Under the pieces are notes generated by a model. That model had not been told where the DNA came from, made no database searches, and saw only the letters and a program-made list of their open reading frames with translations. Positions 53,757 to 64,000 of a stretch of 64,000 nt of DNA are shown in pieces. The stretch is taken from the NCBI GenBank assembly GCA_028274465.1, contig CM051456.1, forward strand, positions 67,318,753-67,382,752. Direction: 5' to 3'. How positions within the stretch are numbered: the first letter of the stretch is position 1; each line of letters starts with the position of its first letter. Position numbers and translations under genes: made by a program. Source of the stretch: Plantago ovata. Taxonomy: Eukaryota > Streptophyta > Magnoliopsida > Lamiales > Plantaginaceae.

Positions 53757-55296
53757 TGTTGGTCGCTTTAAACAACAAGAAAAGACTAGAGGGGGGGTGA
53801 ATAGTCTTTTCAAACTTTCGTCGTTTAAAAAACTTTCTCAGCAAGTGCTTATTACTTTACAGTAATGAGTTTGCTGATACTTAACTTTCTCAGCAAGCGC
53901 AAGTTACTTCACATTAACTAGGTTTGCTGATACTTAAAATCAGAGAGCGGAGGTCTTTGATACAATAAGTGTTTTTTCAGTAAATGAATGTTTCAGCAAG
54001 TGATGTGAGTGATTGTGTACAGATAGATATGATTTGCTGAAAACTAAGTACAGTAAGTAAATCACACAAACACTTTTATAGTGGTATATGAGAGTGGCGT
54101 AATCTCTCAACTAATCCACTTTGTCCTTTCTAGGACTGAATCCACTAAGATAAGTTTGAGGTTCCTTAAAACACCTATCTAGAGCGATCCAAACAGAAAC
54201 CAAAGTACACTTGCTTCGTCTCCAACCTAACTAGAGAACGTAACCTTGTTCTCCACCAAACTTGGTACTTTTAATCAGCAACACTATGCTCGATTAAGTT
54301 CCCCCTGAATATCACGCCTGAATGGGTGTATTTTCAGTTAGAGAGGTTTGGGATGAGATAACTTATTTATAACTTATTCAGTTACAACAAGTAATCTAAG
54401 AAACAAAACTTTGAATACTTTGTAGTAAACAAGTTTGATTGTTTCTAGTGTCAAGACTTGTTCTTGTTCGAAAGAAAGAAAGAACACTTAACTAATTTCT
54501 TAGTCGTGTAAATTCTACTTCTTCACAAGTAGCTTTTTCAAGCTTTAAGTTTTGGAACGGATCAATGGCAGTAAGAGTATTCAAGGGTATGTGACTTTAA
54601 GCACAAGTGAGAGTTTGATCACGTTGTTGACACACTTCAACTCTTTGCCGGATGACCTCTATTTATAGTGAAATAAGGAGCCGTTTGAATTTCAAATTCT
54701 AAGGCTTTTGTTCCTTAAAATGTAACTATCTTGCTTTTGTACTTTCAGCAGCGTCCTTGTTAGTCTTCTAGTCTTCATGTCCTTCGCGTGCATGCTTTGC
54801 ATTTAATGCTTTTTTGAATGAAATTCAAACAGTAACATTGGAGCACAAATACAAGTACTTTCAGCAAGAGGTCACAAATGTTCATCAGCAAGTGGTCAGT
54901 CTCAGTTTCAGCAAGCACAACCTACTCTGTCGTATAGATTTTCACTTATGCAATGTTGTTGCTGAAGTTTCCACTTTCTGAGCAACATGTGCCTTTGTAG
55001 ATACTAGTCTTCAGAAATCTTCAAGATTCTGAGCGGTTCTAAATGCTTCAATAATTTGTTTGTAAAAAACAAAGTACATCATCAGCAAATGCTTCAATAG
55101 GTGGTATTTCTTTTCAGAAAACAAGATACATCATAAGCGGTAAAAACAACCTGTCTAGCACCTACTCTAAGTCTTCAGCAAACATTCCTCTTTTACAATT
55201 TCCTTAAAATTCTAAATTCCTATGGACCTTAAGAGTACTAGTTACTGGACTTTCCTTAATTTAGCATGGTTCATAAAAATTACAAGTTTCCTAACA
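53757..55296 (-). repeat. 3' LTR of copia-2
   Basis: 1,540 bp, TGTTGGTCGC to CCTAACA as written on the plus strand, giving TGTTAG...CCAACA in element orientation. It is the most complete LTR of this family in the window and defines the ends of the other two. Confidence 0.9.
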
Positions 55297-55311
55297 AATT
55301 TCCCCCTTTTT

Positions 55312-55559
55312 GATGTTAGCGATCCATGGCTAAATTAATTGTTACCCTTTTAGATGTTTCTGATGTTGAATAAATCAGTTGATTAATGCAAGCATACTTG
55401 AATAATTAAACAGTAAGCATAAGTAAATTGCATAATCAAAAACCAATAAGAGTCAAAAGCTTCATTGCTCATAGTTATCTTTCAGAAGTTTACAGGAAAG
55501 AGCAAAGATAACTAAACAAAATCAGCAAATAAAAACTTTAACCGAACTATTACAGAGAG
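55312..55559 (-). other. 3' untranslated part of copia-2
   Basis: AT-rich sequence between the extra-ORF stop (near 55560) and the polypurine tract. No coding signal. Confidence 0.5.
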
Positions 55560-58111
55560 TTAAGCTCTTACAGAGGATTTTCTCAAAATCTCTCTTACAC
55601 TCTTCTCAGCAAGTGTAGAGAATTCAATACAGTCCTTTTCGTAGTTCTCAAGTAGCCTACGGACTTGTATTTGAAGAATCCTTGCATTTTTGCAGGCAGT
55701 ATGATGATGCTTTTCAGCATTCATTTCCATGTAATGAATTACCCTCAAATGCATGCCCCAATTGCTGGCATGGAGAAGCTGTGTATCTGAAATGCTTTTA
55801 GGATGAATCTTCCTTAGCCAGAGAAGATCTTATTCTTGATCCTTAGCAGTGAGATAGAAGTACTCATAAGGAATCAATCCAAGTCTCTTCTTTGTTTTCT
55901 TGGTTACTGGGTCAGAGTAATAAGCAATGCCAACTGTTTTATCAAATCTGGTTCTTGTCTTATAGACTTACCAATTGCAGTTCTTCTTACTGAGATTTCA
56001 AGATTCAACCATCTCCCAGCAATATTTCTTGGGAGGGACTCAGCCCTTTCTTTCCTTTTTACCTTGAGTTCAATCCAAGTGAACATTTGGTTCGAAATGG
56101 TTGTAGGAAAGAACTCATTCACCAGCAAGTCTTCCAGCTTTAAGATGCATCAACTATGAACGTTTCAGATCACGTTCTGAGTGGTTTCATCATTGCTGGT
56201 CTTTGTATATTCGGTGCCGGAGCCAATAGCAATGCTGGCCAACCTCTTTTCTTCCTGCCTTTGCCTTCTTCTTCTTGACTTTGCATTGTCTTGATCTCTT
56301 GCTGAAGATCTTGAGTCAGAAGAGAAATGCTTTGAATGGCCAGACGAAGTTAAGGCTGTTATTGGTCTAGCTCTTATGGCTTGAGCTATTGTCTGATTGT
56401 CATCATCATCATCATCTTCATTCAGATCTTGATGACTTTCAGTGTGGCAAAAACCTTGAATTTCAGCAGCAGCTTTTCTCTTTTTGGGACTTGCTGAATT
56501 TAACTCAGATTCTGCTTGTCTTTTAGAACTTTGCTCTCTTTCAGCAAGAGGTCCTATGGGCAGTGGCGCATCAACAGTAGGAGGGGTTTGGGTTCTTTTT
56601 CTTATACCTTTCTTTCCCCCCTTAGACATGGAATGCAACATCGGAGTGATGTCTAGAGAATAGAACTCATTGCAGTTTTCAGCAAGAGTACTTAGACTGT
56701 TGTATTTCATGATGATTTGTTGCTGATCATAAGTCATCTGTGACAACTCATTTTAATACTCACCATGGTCTCCTCATGTCTTTGTTCTGTTTCGGCCTTT
56801 TCTTCCATGAAAGTCTGAGCCTTTACTAGAGCGGTCTTTGCTAGCCGGAGTGCTTGACTTACATCTTCTTCATAGCTCTTATGATAAAGACTGATGTCTT
56901 TCTGAGCTATTGTAAGAGTAGTAGTGCGTCTCAGCACTGTAGCCAATGTTTTGCCAATATCAAGTGGGCTCTCAGCAAGCAATGCCTCATCTTCTGCTTT
57001 GCAGGCATCATGGACTTTCTTTAGTGCTAAAATTCTAGGAGTAAACTCCTCAACTCGTGAGGACGACACTAGATTTGGGGTCAAGGAATGAACTTTCAGT
57101 TCTGAAGCAAACTGATCATCTTTCATCAGCAATTCTCCTCTCAAATCATCGTCTACATCATTTATATAGTCAGGAGGAGAAATTTCAACCACTTTGGGGT
57201 CTCTCTTGGAGTTTTCATCCTGGTTTGCTGATAGATCATCTTCACCCTCAGATTCATCAAGGCCAGCAACCTTGGAACCTAAGTCAGCAGCTTCATTTCC
57301 TTGTGGTTGAGTGGTTGCTGATGGCAACGCTTCAGACTCAACTACTGGAGTTTCACCAGTAGTTAGTTTTAATTGAGTAGTTGCTGAGGGCAACCTTTGA
57401 GACTCAATTACTGGAGTTTCGCCAGTAGTAAGTGGAAGGGAGGGGACTTCCTTTGGTTTTACTCCTGAAGATTGACAAATTTCCAGATCCTGCGTATGCC
57501 TTTCATGGATCAGGAGACTGTTTTGTAGAGCGCGTTGGTAATCTTCATCCATTTCATCTTCATCATCAAGGTTTGCATCAGTGACCTTGGTATCAGAAAG
57601 TTGGCTCTTGCCATGTTTTAAGGCAGCCTTTTTTCTGGCATATTCCTCTTCAGAATCAGCGCCTTGTACAGGTGCTTGATTTTTAGCATCAGTAGGAGCA
57701 GGTTGAGATTCATGCTGAGGTTATGGTTGTTCAGCTTGCTGATTGTCTTGTTGTTCAGTTTCAGCAACTGTCCATTTTAAAACACCAGCATCAGGACTTG
57801 GACCTTGATTGTCATCATCGTCATCTTTCTTGTCCTTTGAATCTTTTCCTTCATCATCACTGCGATCAGTAGGGATGTTTTCATCTTCTTCCTCTTCATC
57901 ATCATCAGTTAGAATAACTAGCTCAAGATGCTTGCATAGAGCAACACTCGATACTTCCTCTTCCTCATTGATTTTGTGGGGATCAGCCACCACGGGTACA
58001 AATAAACCCTTGAGCATCACAGCTTGTTCAGCTGGAGAGGCACTCTTGAATTTTGCCTTCATATTCTCTCTGATTTGAGCAATCAGATTCGAGCTCATTA
58101 GCTGAGAATAT
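55560..58111 (-). pseudogene. Extra ORF of copia-2, C-terminal part
   Basis: A single minus-strand frame runs from 58111 to 56734 with one TAA at 57723-57721. It includes an acidic stretch (TDDDEEEEDENIPTD, DSKDKKDDDDD), two similar phrases LTTGETPV-ES-LPSATTQ, and a helical region (LRLAKTALVKAQTFMEE). After a frameshift near 56746 it continues to 56165 with probable nuclear signals (SPKKRKAAAE, KSRRRRQRQEEKR). Two more shifts lead to a conserved-looking C-terminus (PYEYFYLTAKD, LLHASNWGMHLRVIHYMEM, ARILQIQVRRLLENYEKD). The protein complements the N-terminal part seen in copia-1; the long gene has four or more lesions. Function is unknown. Confidence 0.68.
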
Positions 58112-59317
58112 TGATGAATGTGTATTTTACACTTTCATTTGAGTCTTTTTCACCTATTTTAGCTATCCTCTATGTTAATTTAGCTATATTTTAGTCCATT
58201 TTATTAGAATAGTGTCACGTTTCCCTTTAGTTTTTATTTTATAGGTTTTGGTTGAAAAACGAGGATTTTCGGGCAATTATATTAAAGTAGACAAGGAATT
58301 GGTGTTCCAGAAGCCTAATTGGAGTATCTGAATGTTTCCGGATAGGATTTGAAGTCTGGGATCGAATCTGGAGGTAGAAGGCCACTAGAAGTCCGAAAAG
58401 GGGAAGAAATCCAAAAACGCGTAAATTCCCGAAAAAAACTCCCGGGCGAATCGCCCCACACCAGGCGACTCGCCCGGTGTGTGGGGCCCTTCGCCCCACA
58501 CAATTCGAACACTATATATAGTTGCTCAGTTTTTCTCCGACTTTCATACTTTTCCAGACCTTCTCTCTCACCTTTCTCTGTAGTTTTAGGTAGGAACTTC
58601 CCAGAGCCTGTTCTGGGGGTTCATAGCTTCGGAGACACTTTTTCATAGCAGTTTGGAGCTTGTAAGATCGCGATTCTTCGGAGACTGACAACCTTCGATA
58701 ACATTGTATCTTACAGTTTTTCTACTTATTTTTATATATCTTTCAACATGTTTTCTTCTATGATTTCTGTTGATTGCATGACAACTATGAGTAGCTAAAC
58801 TTATCGTTGGTGGTAGTATGTGAATTCTTAGCGAAGGGTTGATAATTATGCTAATTGCTATATCGCGCATTATACTCCGTGTTATTGCTTTATTTCTTTG
58901 ATCTATCAAAATCTCTATCTTCGTATTGTTGATTAATTATTGCACACAATTGGACAATTCATTGGTCTTCGACCTATATAGATTTATATCTTCGTAGTGT
59001 TTGATAATTACAACATGACAATTCATTGATCAAAGATCTCCATGCAACACCGAGGAATTTACGCATGATTATTAACCCGTTATGCTTTGAAGGACCATAC
59101 TATCACCAATCTCCATTATCTGTTAGAAAAACCTTTGTTAAACCGTCTGCTGTTTTATATTCTAAGTTAGATTAGATAAAGCTAGTTATAGTCCTTAGAG
59201 ACCGACACTCGATGTTATTCTACTGCTACACTACGGTTTTCGTTGTAGTTGTGAATTGCCTTTGGCTAAATAACAAATTTATTTGATTAATTGGGATCCG
59301 ACAAATCCATGTTCGTC
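58112..59317 (+). repeat. 5' LTR of element B
   Basis: 1,206 bp, TGATGAATGTG to TTCGTCA (one change from TTCATCA). GC dyads GGGCGA-A-TCGCCC (58444-58456) and GGCGA-C-TCGCC (58464-58474), plus a damaged copy of the GTGTGGGGC dyad, lie just upstream of the TATA box CTATATATAG (about 58511). It serves as the complete reference for element A. Confidence 0.93.
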
Positions 59318-59321
59318 AAAT

Positions 59322-59339
59322 TGGCGCCGTTGCCGAGGA
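59322..59339 (+). promoter_or_regulatory. Primer binding site, tRNA-Asp type (element B)
   Basis: TGGCGCCGTTGCCGAGGA, one mismatch to the tRNA-Asp-type site, four bases after the LTR end. Confidence 0.92.
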
Positions 59340-59463
59340 CTATACTCCATTTTTCTGTTTAATTTGTTTATATTTTCAGCATTCAATTCCTAATTCTAGT
59401 AGTTTTAGTTTTCCTTTTTAATCTCTCTCTGATACTACTTTCCTAGTCTGTTACAGATAGTGT

Positions 59464-61644
59464 ATGCCACATACACGATCTAGAGGAACACCGCTTGCTG
59501 ATTCAATTGCTGAGATCGACAGAGTCTACCACCAAACAAGGCGACTACTTCAAAGGCGTGCACTAGAGGAAATAGAGGATACCGATTTCTCTGAATCTCT
59601 ACACAGTCTTTTCAAGGAAATCGACGGAATGGTAGAAGCTAGACAACTGAAAGCATGGGTTCAAACATCCAAGGATCGTATGAGGGGACCGGCGATTGTT
59701 CTTTCGTCTGCAACTCGAGATCTGGAAATCAAGAACCACGCATTCCAACAACTTCCGAGGTTCTATGGCTTAGCAAGGGAAGATGTGATGGGGTACTTGC
59801 ACGATATCGATGATTTCGTCAACCAACTCCCACGACCCGGAGCTGAAATAACAACGGATGAGTTGAGGATGAAGGTTTTTGCTATGGGGCTTGGCGACAG
59901 AGCCAAGTCATGGTTGAGTTCTCTACCAACAGGCTCGCTGGACACTTGGGAGAAGGTTTTTTCAGCTTTCATGGAAAAATACTTCCCCCACACCTTGACT
60001 ATCGCGCTCAAGGCGCAAATCACTGGATTCAAACAGGACTATGATGAGACCATCTACACCGCATTTGAGAGGTTCCAAGATCTCACGAACAAGTGCCCTC
60101 ACCATGGTTTTGAGCTTTCTGACCTAGTCCAACACTTCTACAATGGACTAACCTTCGAGAACCAACAAGTGGTGGATTTCCAATGCCGAGGCAATATTTG
60201 GGAGGAAACCGCACAAGCCGTCTGGGCAGTTTTCGAAAGGCTTGCTAAGGGTTCGCAGTTCAAGGACCCAAGGGAAATGTTTAGGAGACGTGGACCTGAA
60301 GCTCCACCGACTCAAGAAGCCCCTATGTATAGGGGGAATGGGGATCAATTCGAGTGCTTTACCAACGAATTGAAGCAAGTCCTCAAGAGCGCCGCTGGAA
60401 CAACTGTTTCGAACGAAGTTTGCCGAATATGCAAGAACTATGGGGATGGGGCTCATATGTGTAGATCGGAGCTTGCGTATGATGATGGCAACTGGACTCA
60501 AGGAGGCGAAGAGGAAGCCTTTGCTACGGAATTTGGTACTCAAGAAGCTAGCTACGGACAAGATAGTAGGAATCCTAGAGGTGGATTTTGGAGAATAGGG
60601 TTCCGAAACAATCAAGGATATGCACCGGATAGCCAAACTTATGTACCTAACCAAGACCGTAGTAGGCTTAACTATGGTAATGACCACTGCGAAAACCCCA
60701 CTCCAAAAGAGCCACCGAAGTCGAAGTCGGCACAACTGATGGAGAACTTGCAAAAGATGGTTGATCACACCCAAAGTTTTCTCAAACGTTATGAAGAAGA
60801 TTCTGAGAAGACTAGAGCAAGGCTTGATAGGTTGGAAGAGAGCGCTAGGCTTGCCCATCAAAAGATGCAAGAATTGATCGACCGAGGAGCAAGTAGGGAA
60901 CAAGGCAAGCTGCCTAGCAACACTGAGAAGTCGATGTCCATTACCTTGGCTGGTGATCTACCTGTCGAAATCACCATAAAGAAGGTTGCTAAGTGCGAGT
61001 GTTGCAAGAAGGAAGAACCTCCACAGGCTAAGGAAGAAGAGAAGGACCTTGGTTCTGACGAGAGTGAAGAGGAGCAAGAGGATCCCGAGCCACTCCCTCA
61101 AAGTTTCGATATTAACGTTGGGATTGGTGAGCTTGAAGATGTCCGTGCCACATTAGACACGGGATCCTACTCTAATGTACTCCCTTTGAATGTGTTCGAG
61201 AAGAGTAGCCTTGGAAAACTATCTGAGCATAAGGCTATCGTGCAACTGGCGGATGAATCCTTTGTGAGACCCGAGGGTGTTGTGAAGAATGTATTGGTCA
61301 AGATTGGTGAAGCTTCTGTATACACCAATTTTGTAGTTATGCCAGCGTCTACACCAGGAACAGGGGATGTCATTCTCTTGGGACGAACGTTCTTGACTAA
61401 GCTACGCTCCGTGATGGACATCTACCAAAGAACTTGCACTATTGAGGTGGATGGCAAGCGACATGTGTTGCGAGCCATATCTGATCCGCCTGATACTTTT
61501 CACACTACCCACTACTGTGGTCTTGCAGCCTATGTTCATTCTTATTCACAGGTTCGTGGCATGAGGAGGAGATCCATGAAGGGACGTCTAGTACCCTCAA
61601 GAAGAAGATCTAGGCGCAGACAGGAGTCGAGTCAAAGACTTTAA
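59464..61644 (+). CDS. Gag-protease polyprotein, intact ORF (element B)
   Basis: A 726-residue ORF from ATGCCACATACACGATCT, the first ATG after the leader; A has the same start position. Layout: basic N-terminus, capsid-like Retrotrans_gag region (residues about 75-235, including WLSSLPTGSLDTWEKVF and FQDLTNKCPHHGFELSD), a knuckle at 320-333, a glycine/arginine-rich linker (PRGGFWRIGFRNNQGY), a coiled coil (about 424-475), an acidic linker (525-545) and an aspartic protease with ATLDTGSYSN (DTG 565-567) and VILLGRTFLTKLRSVMDIY. The C-terminal tail is very basic (RRRSRRRQESSQRL). The knuckle reads CRICKNYGDGAHMC: the His is Asp, whereas A and C keep His. There is no in-frame continuation into pol. 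The protein would supply virion shell and processing only. Confidence 0.92.
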   Translation: MPHTRSRGTPLADSIAEIDRVYHQTRRLLQRRALEEIEDTDFSESLHSLFKEIDGMVEARQLKAWVQTSKDRMRGPAIVLSSATRDLEIKNHAFQQLPRFYGLAREDVMGYLHDIDDFVNQLPRPGAEITTDELRMKVFAMGLGDRAKSWLSSLPTGSLDTWEKVFSAFMEKYFPHTLTIALKAQITGFKQDYDETIYTAFERFQDLTNKCPHHGFELSDLVQHFYNGLTFENQQVVDFQCRGNIWEETAQAVWAVFERLAKGSQFKDPREMFRRRGPEAPPTQEAPMYRGNGDQFECFTNELKQVLKSAAGTTVSNEVCRICKNYGDGAHMCRSELAYDDGNWTQGGEEEAFATEFGTQEASYGQDSRNPRGGFWRIGFRNNQGYAPDSQTYVPNQDRSRLNYGNDHCENPTPKEPPKSKSAQLMENLQKMVDHTQSFLKRYEEDSEKTRARLDRLEESARLAHQKMQELIDRGASREQGKLPSNTEKSMSITLAGDLPVEITIKKVAKCECCKKEEPPQAKEEEKDLGSDESEEEQEDPEPLPQSFDINVGIGELEDVRATLDTGSYSNVLPLNVFEKSSLGKLSEHKAIVQLADESFVRPEGVVKNVLVKIGEASVYTNFVVMPASTPGTGDVILLGRTFLTKLRSVMDIYQRTCTIEVDGKRHVLRAISDPPDTFHTTHYCGLAAYVHSYSQVRGMRRRSMKGRLVPSRRRSRRRQESSQRL

Positions 61645-61656
61645 ACAATGGCGCTA

Positions 61657-61674
61657 TCCGGGAGGCAACCCGGA
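61657..61674 (+). other. GGGAGGCAACCC stem-loop after gag-protease (element B)
   Basis: TCCGGG/CCCGGA stem with loop AGGCAA, 12 bases after the gag-protease stop, identical to A. Confidence 0.7.
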
Positions 61675-61879
61675 GTTTTTATCGCTTTCTTTACTGCTTT
61701 ATTGCATGCATTCATACTTGAACAATTTGCTTTTCAATGTGAATTTGTTCGTCTCTGTGTCGTATGTGCTTATGTTATGTTTGAGTGAGATTTTTCGAGT
61801 GTTTTGTGAGAAAAATGGTTTCGGGGATTAAAAACCGCATTTTTTGTCGAAATGATCGTCTCCCCGCATCAGGGAGTGG

Positions 61880-61915
61880 GGGGCGAATCGCCCCGCACCG
61901 GGGGCGACTCGCCCC
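61880..61915. repeat. GC palindrome block after gag-protease (element B)
   Basis: Two perfect 15-bp dyads with one central base: GGGGCGA-A-TCGCCCC (61880-61894) and GGGGCGA-C-TCGCCCC (61901-61915). Same location as in A. Confidence 0.8.
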
Positions 61916-62696
61916 ACGGTCTCATTAGGTTAATAACGCGGATTTCCCCTTTCTACCTCATTTCTTCATCTCATCACCATTCTAACTCCCCAAAAAACTG
62001 AAAATCGCGAAAATACCTTCAAATCTTCATAACTTCTTCATATCTTCACCAAATTTAGTGTTCTATAGCTTTAATCGAAGCCTATTACGTGATCTATCTT
62101 TCCATCCGAACAGATTTCACCCTAGTGCATTCGTTTTCCAGATCTGATGTATCTTCTTATGAACCCTAATTTTTCAAATTTGGGGGTTTTCTAATTTGAG
62201 CTTCAATTTGGCTTATATGATGTATGGGTAGGATGTTTGTGTGATTAGAAGAATTATTTACTATCAATTGCATGCTCAATTATGCTTGGATTGTTGATTT
62301 AGGAATTTTGCCACTAGATGATATATCTTGTTATGCAATATATCTTTATCTTTGATTTCATACATATGATTGTGCTTATTGATGTAATGATGATGGATTT
62401 GATAGTAGAATGCATAATTGTTGAGTATGTGGATTTATGATGATAGAATTTTTCGCTTCTATGGTATGAATTGAGCCTTGTTATTTAGGTTATTGGTTGT
62501 CTAGCAAGAGCATAATGTGATGTATTACATGTAGTAGTTACATTGGTATATTGCATGTTGAAGAAGCTAGGCTAGACAGAAGGGATTTGTGGAGCTCGAT
62601 TGTTGATTTTATCACTTGTGTGTTTCGTTCTTACACTAGCATATGCATGAGTCAGTTTTGTGTCATACGAGGTACTAACTGTTGTTTGTAGGAACC

Positions 62697-63485
62697 ATGC
62701 CAAGGGAGAGGAGCACTCCCGTATGATTACTATGAAGTATTGGAGGGGGATCGATTACAACCATGTCAAGGAGAGTGATCTCGTTAGCGGTGCGTTCGAG
62801 CCACGGGCTCTTGCAACAACATCGCGGATTATCCAAGAGGAGGAGCTAGAGTACACCTGGAGTAAGGACTCCTATGCCTATTCATGCACCACCGAAGGGA
62901 CATAAACAATTATTACGTCAGCAATCTATCACAAGGACTGTAAAGTTCGAGTGAATAGGAAGGCACCGGGACGATCTTGCCACGACGGATTCAATCATGA
63001 GTCGACAGAGGCTAGAAGGTTCCGAAGCGCTAGCTTGGTTCCAAAACATAATGACATGGGTGCCCGGCCCCTCTTAGGGGTGCCCCTTTACTGCCTCTAA
63101 AGGGAGCATCATATAGACATCGGTCGGATGAACCGTAGAGAATGTGGTCGACATTGGAAAAAATGGTAGAAGACTTCTGAGTATCCGAGCAGCTTACTGT
63201 AACCTCCTCGGGCTGTAAAACGTTGGAGAGGGAGACTCTGATACCACTGCTCTTTCCCCTTCAACAGTTCACAGCCTATTGGAGGGCTACAGGATGGAGG
63301 ATTCCATAACAGCGGCGGCTAGTCTTGAGGATTCTATTCGATAATGCAACTCTACTGGTGATGATGATGGTGACAATAGTGACAATGAAGGCCATACGGA
63401 CAATGATGATACCGATGGAGGAGTTGTTCCTATCCGGCCTATAAATGGAGCTACCGCACCTACCAGAAGACCTGATGATCATCTA
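62697..63485 (+). pseudogene. Decayed extra ORF (element B)
   Basis: The start region TTGTTTGTAGGAACCATGCC matches that of the extra ORF in A, including the acceptor-like TTTGTAG. Short matching stretches remain, for example NDMGARPLLGVPLYCL followed by HHIDIGRMNRRECGRH, corresponding to A segments NDTWIQ... and DKHRIDIGQIMYAEYERH. Many stops and frame changes are present and the reading frame is lost. The gag-protease upstream is intact, so this ORF decayed independently. Confidence 0.55.
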
Positions 63486-64000
63486 TAAAACTCCCAGAGC
63501 AGCCCCAATAACTCACAAACAGCATACTCAGCCGACCGAGGCAAAACCATGCGGTAACATCTAGTATCACATCTTATTTCCTCATTTTCTTACTGCTACG
63601 GACTAGCGTTAATTTCATGAGGGGGGATGGGATTTAAGTGATCTAGTGTTGGTAGTTTGGAGATTGACATTGGTAGGATGAGTAAAGTACCTGGCATGTT
63701 TTATCCGTCTGCATTTGCATTTGCACGTTTACTGCTTTCTTAGTTTTTTAGGTTGCATTCACTGCATTCATCTTAGGATAGTCTTGCATGTTTTATATCG
63801 AGTTTATTGCCGAATTTTTTGAACTTTTTTATTGGATAGATTAACTAACTATGCCATTAATCGTATGCTTCATCTCTATGAATTTGTTTGAGGTTTTTCT
63901 CGCTTGGCTTGTCACATTTATGTATTGCACTTAGTTAAGCTTGGTAGTCTCGACATCACTTAGTGGTGTTTTCTCTACTGCGGTTCACGAAGGCCTTTAT
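63486..64000 (+). other. Start of the conserved non-coding 3' region (element B)
   Basis: It follows element A: AACATCTAGTATCAC, CATGAGGGGG-GATGGGAT, TTTGCACGTTTACTGCTTTC, GAGTTTATTGCC and CTTAGTTAAGCTTGGTAGTCTC. The hairpins and purine tract expected next would lie beyond the window. Confidence 0.75.

Larger units (their letters stand above)
53757..58111 (-). mobile_element. Copia-2: 3' end of a second SIRE-like copia element
   Basis: The remnant comprises a complete 3' LTR (53757-55296 on the plus strand), a polypurine tract (complement of AATTTCCCCCTTTTT, 55297-55311) and the C-terminal part of an extra ORF. The 5' part is cut off by insertion of element B at 58112. Its LTR is homologous to that of copia-1. 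Confidence 0.85.
58112..64000 (+). mobile_element. Element B: gag-protease LTR retroelement, same family as A, continues past the window
   Basis: Complete 5' LTR, tRNA-Asp primer site, intact gag-protease, stem-loop, GC palindromes, a decayed extra ORF and the start of the conserved non-coding region. The 3' LTR is outside. It is inserted in the extra ORF of copia-2; the base pairs before it read AATAT, the predicted target duplication. No RT or integrase appears in the 2.3 kb after the protease. Confidence 0.92.

Overview
The window is nuclear DNA of a flowering plant, probably a eudicot; I cannot name the species. Genes have GT-AG introns, there are long (ATT)n and (AT)n microsatellites, and nearly all repeats belong to plant families: Ty3/gypsy LTR elements primed by tRNA-Asp, a SIRE/Maximus-like Ty1/copia element primed by tRNA-Met, CACTA, hAT-like and MULE-like DNA elements, and LINE remnants. 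Nothing bacterial, plasmid-like or CRISPR-like is present.

Left arm (1-12.6 kb): a decayed reverse transcriptase (minus strand), a PB1-like/MULE-associated reading frame (2412-3002), a short Ty3/gypsy 3' end with one LTR, a three-exon F-box gene (5065-7151) with a 558-bp hAT-type MITE in its second intron, an unrecognised two-exon minus-strand gene (9741-8339), and a transposon-associated gene fragment (12231-12621) cut off by LTR sequence.

Right arm (12.6-64 kb): almost entirely retrotransposons. Element A (12622-23760) is a gag-protease LTR element whose gag is split by a 3,783-bp CACTA element with a perfect TAA target duplication. A truncated LTR of A meets a truncated copia LTR at a rearranged joint near 23760. 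Copia-1 (23761-51892, minus strand) has element C (25453-42089, minus strand, TSD TATTT) in its extra ORF. C carries element D (27445-34857, plus strand, TSD CAAAG), and D carries a 1,355-bp MULE-like element in its 5' LTR. A LINE RNase H remnant (about 52.27-52.96 kb) separates copia-1 from a second copia remnant (53757-58111), which is interrupted by element B (58112 to beyond the window). B is the same family as A and has an intact 726-residue gag-protease ORF.

Elements A/B, C and D form a related group. None shows a reverse transcriptase, RNase H or integrase, so they should depend on proteins from another element. A and C have gag-protease, then a separate ORF resembling the 'putative plant transposon protein' family. 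Several non-coding structures recur at matching places in these diverged elements: single-centre GC palindromes with core GCGRNYCGC both upstream of the LTR TATA box and after gag-protease; a GGGAGGCAACCC stem-loop just after the gag-protease stop; AACCTATTC/GAATAGGTT hairpins; and a purine-rich tract before the 3' LTR. The palindromes and the stem-loop keep their pairing through paired base changes. This shared cis-acting architecture is the most interesting signal in the window.
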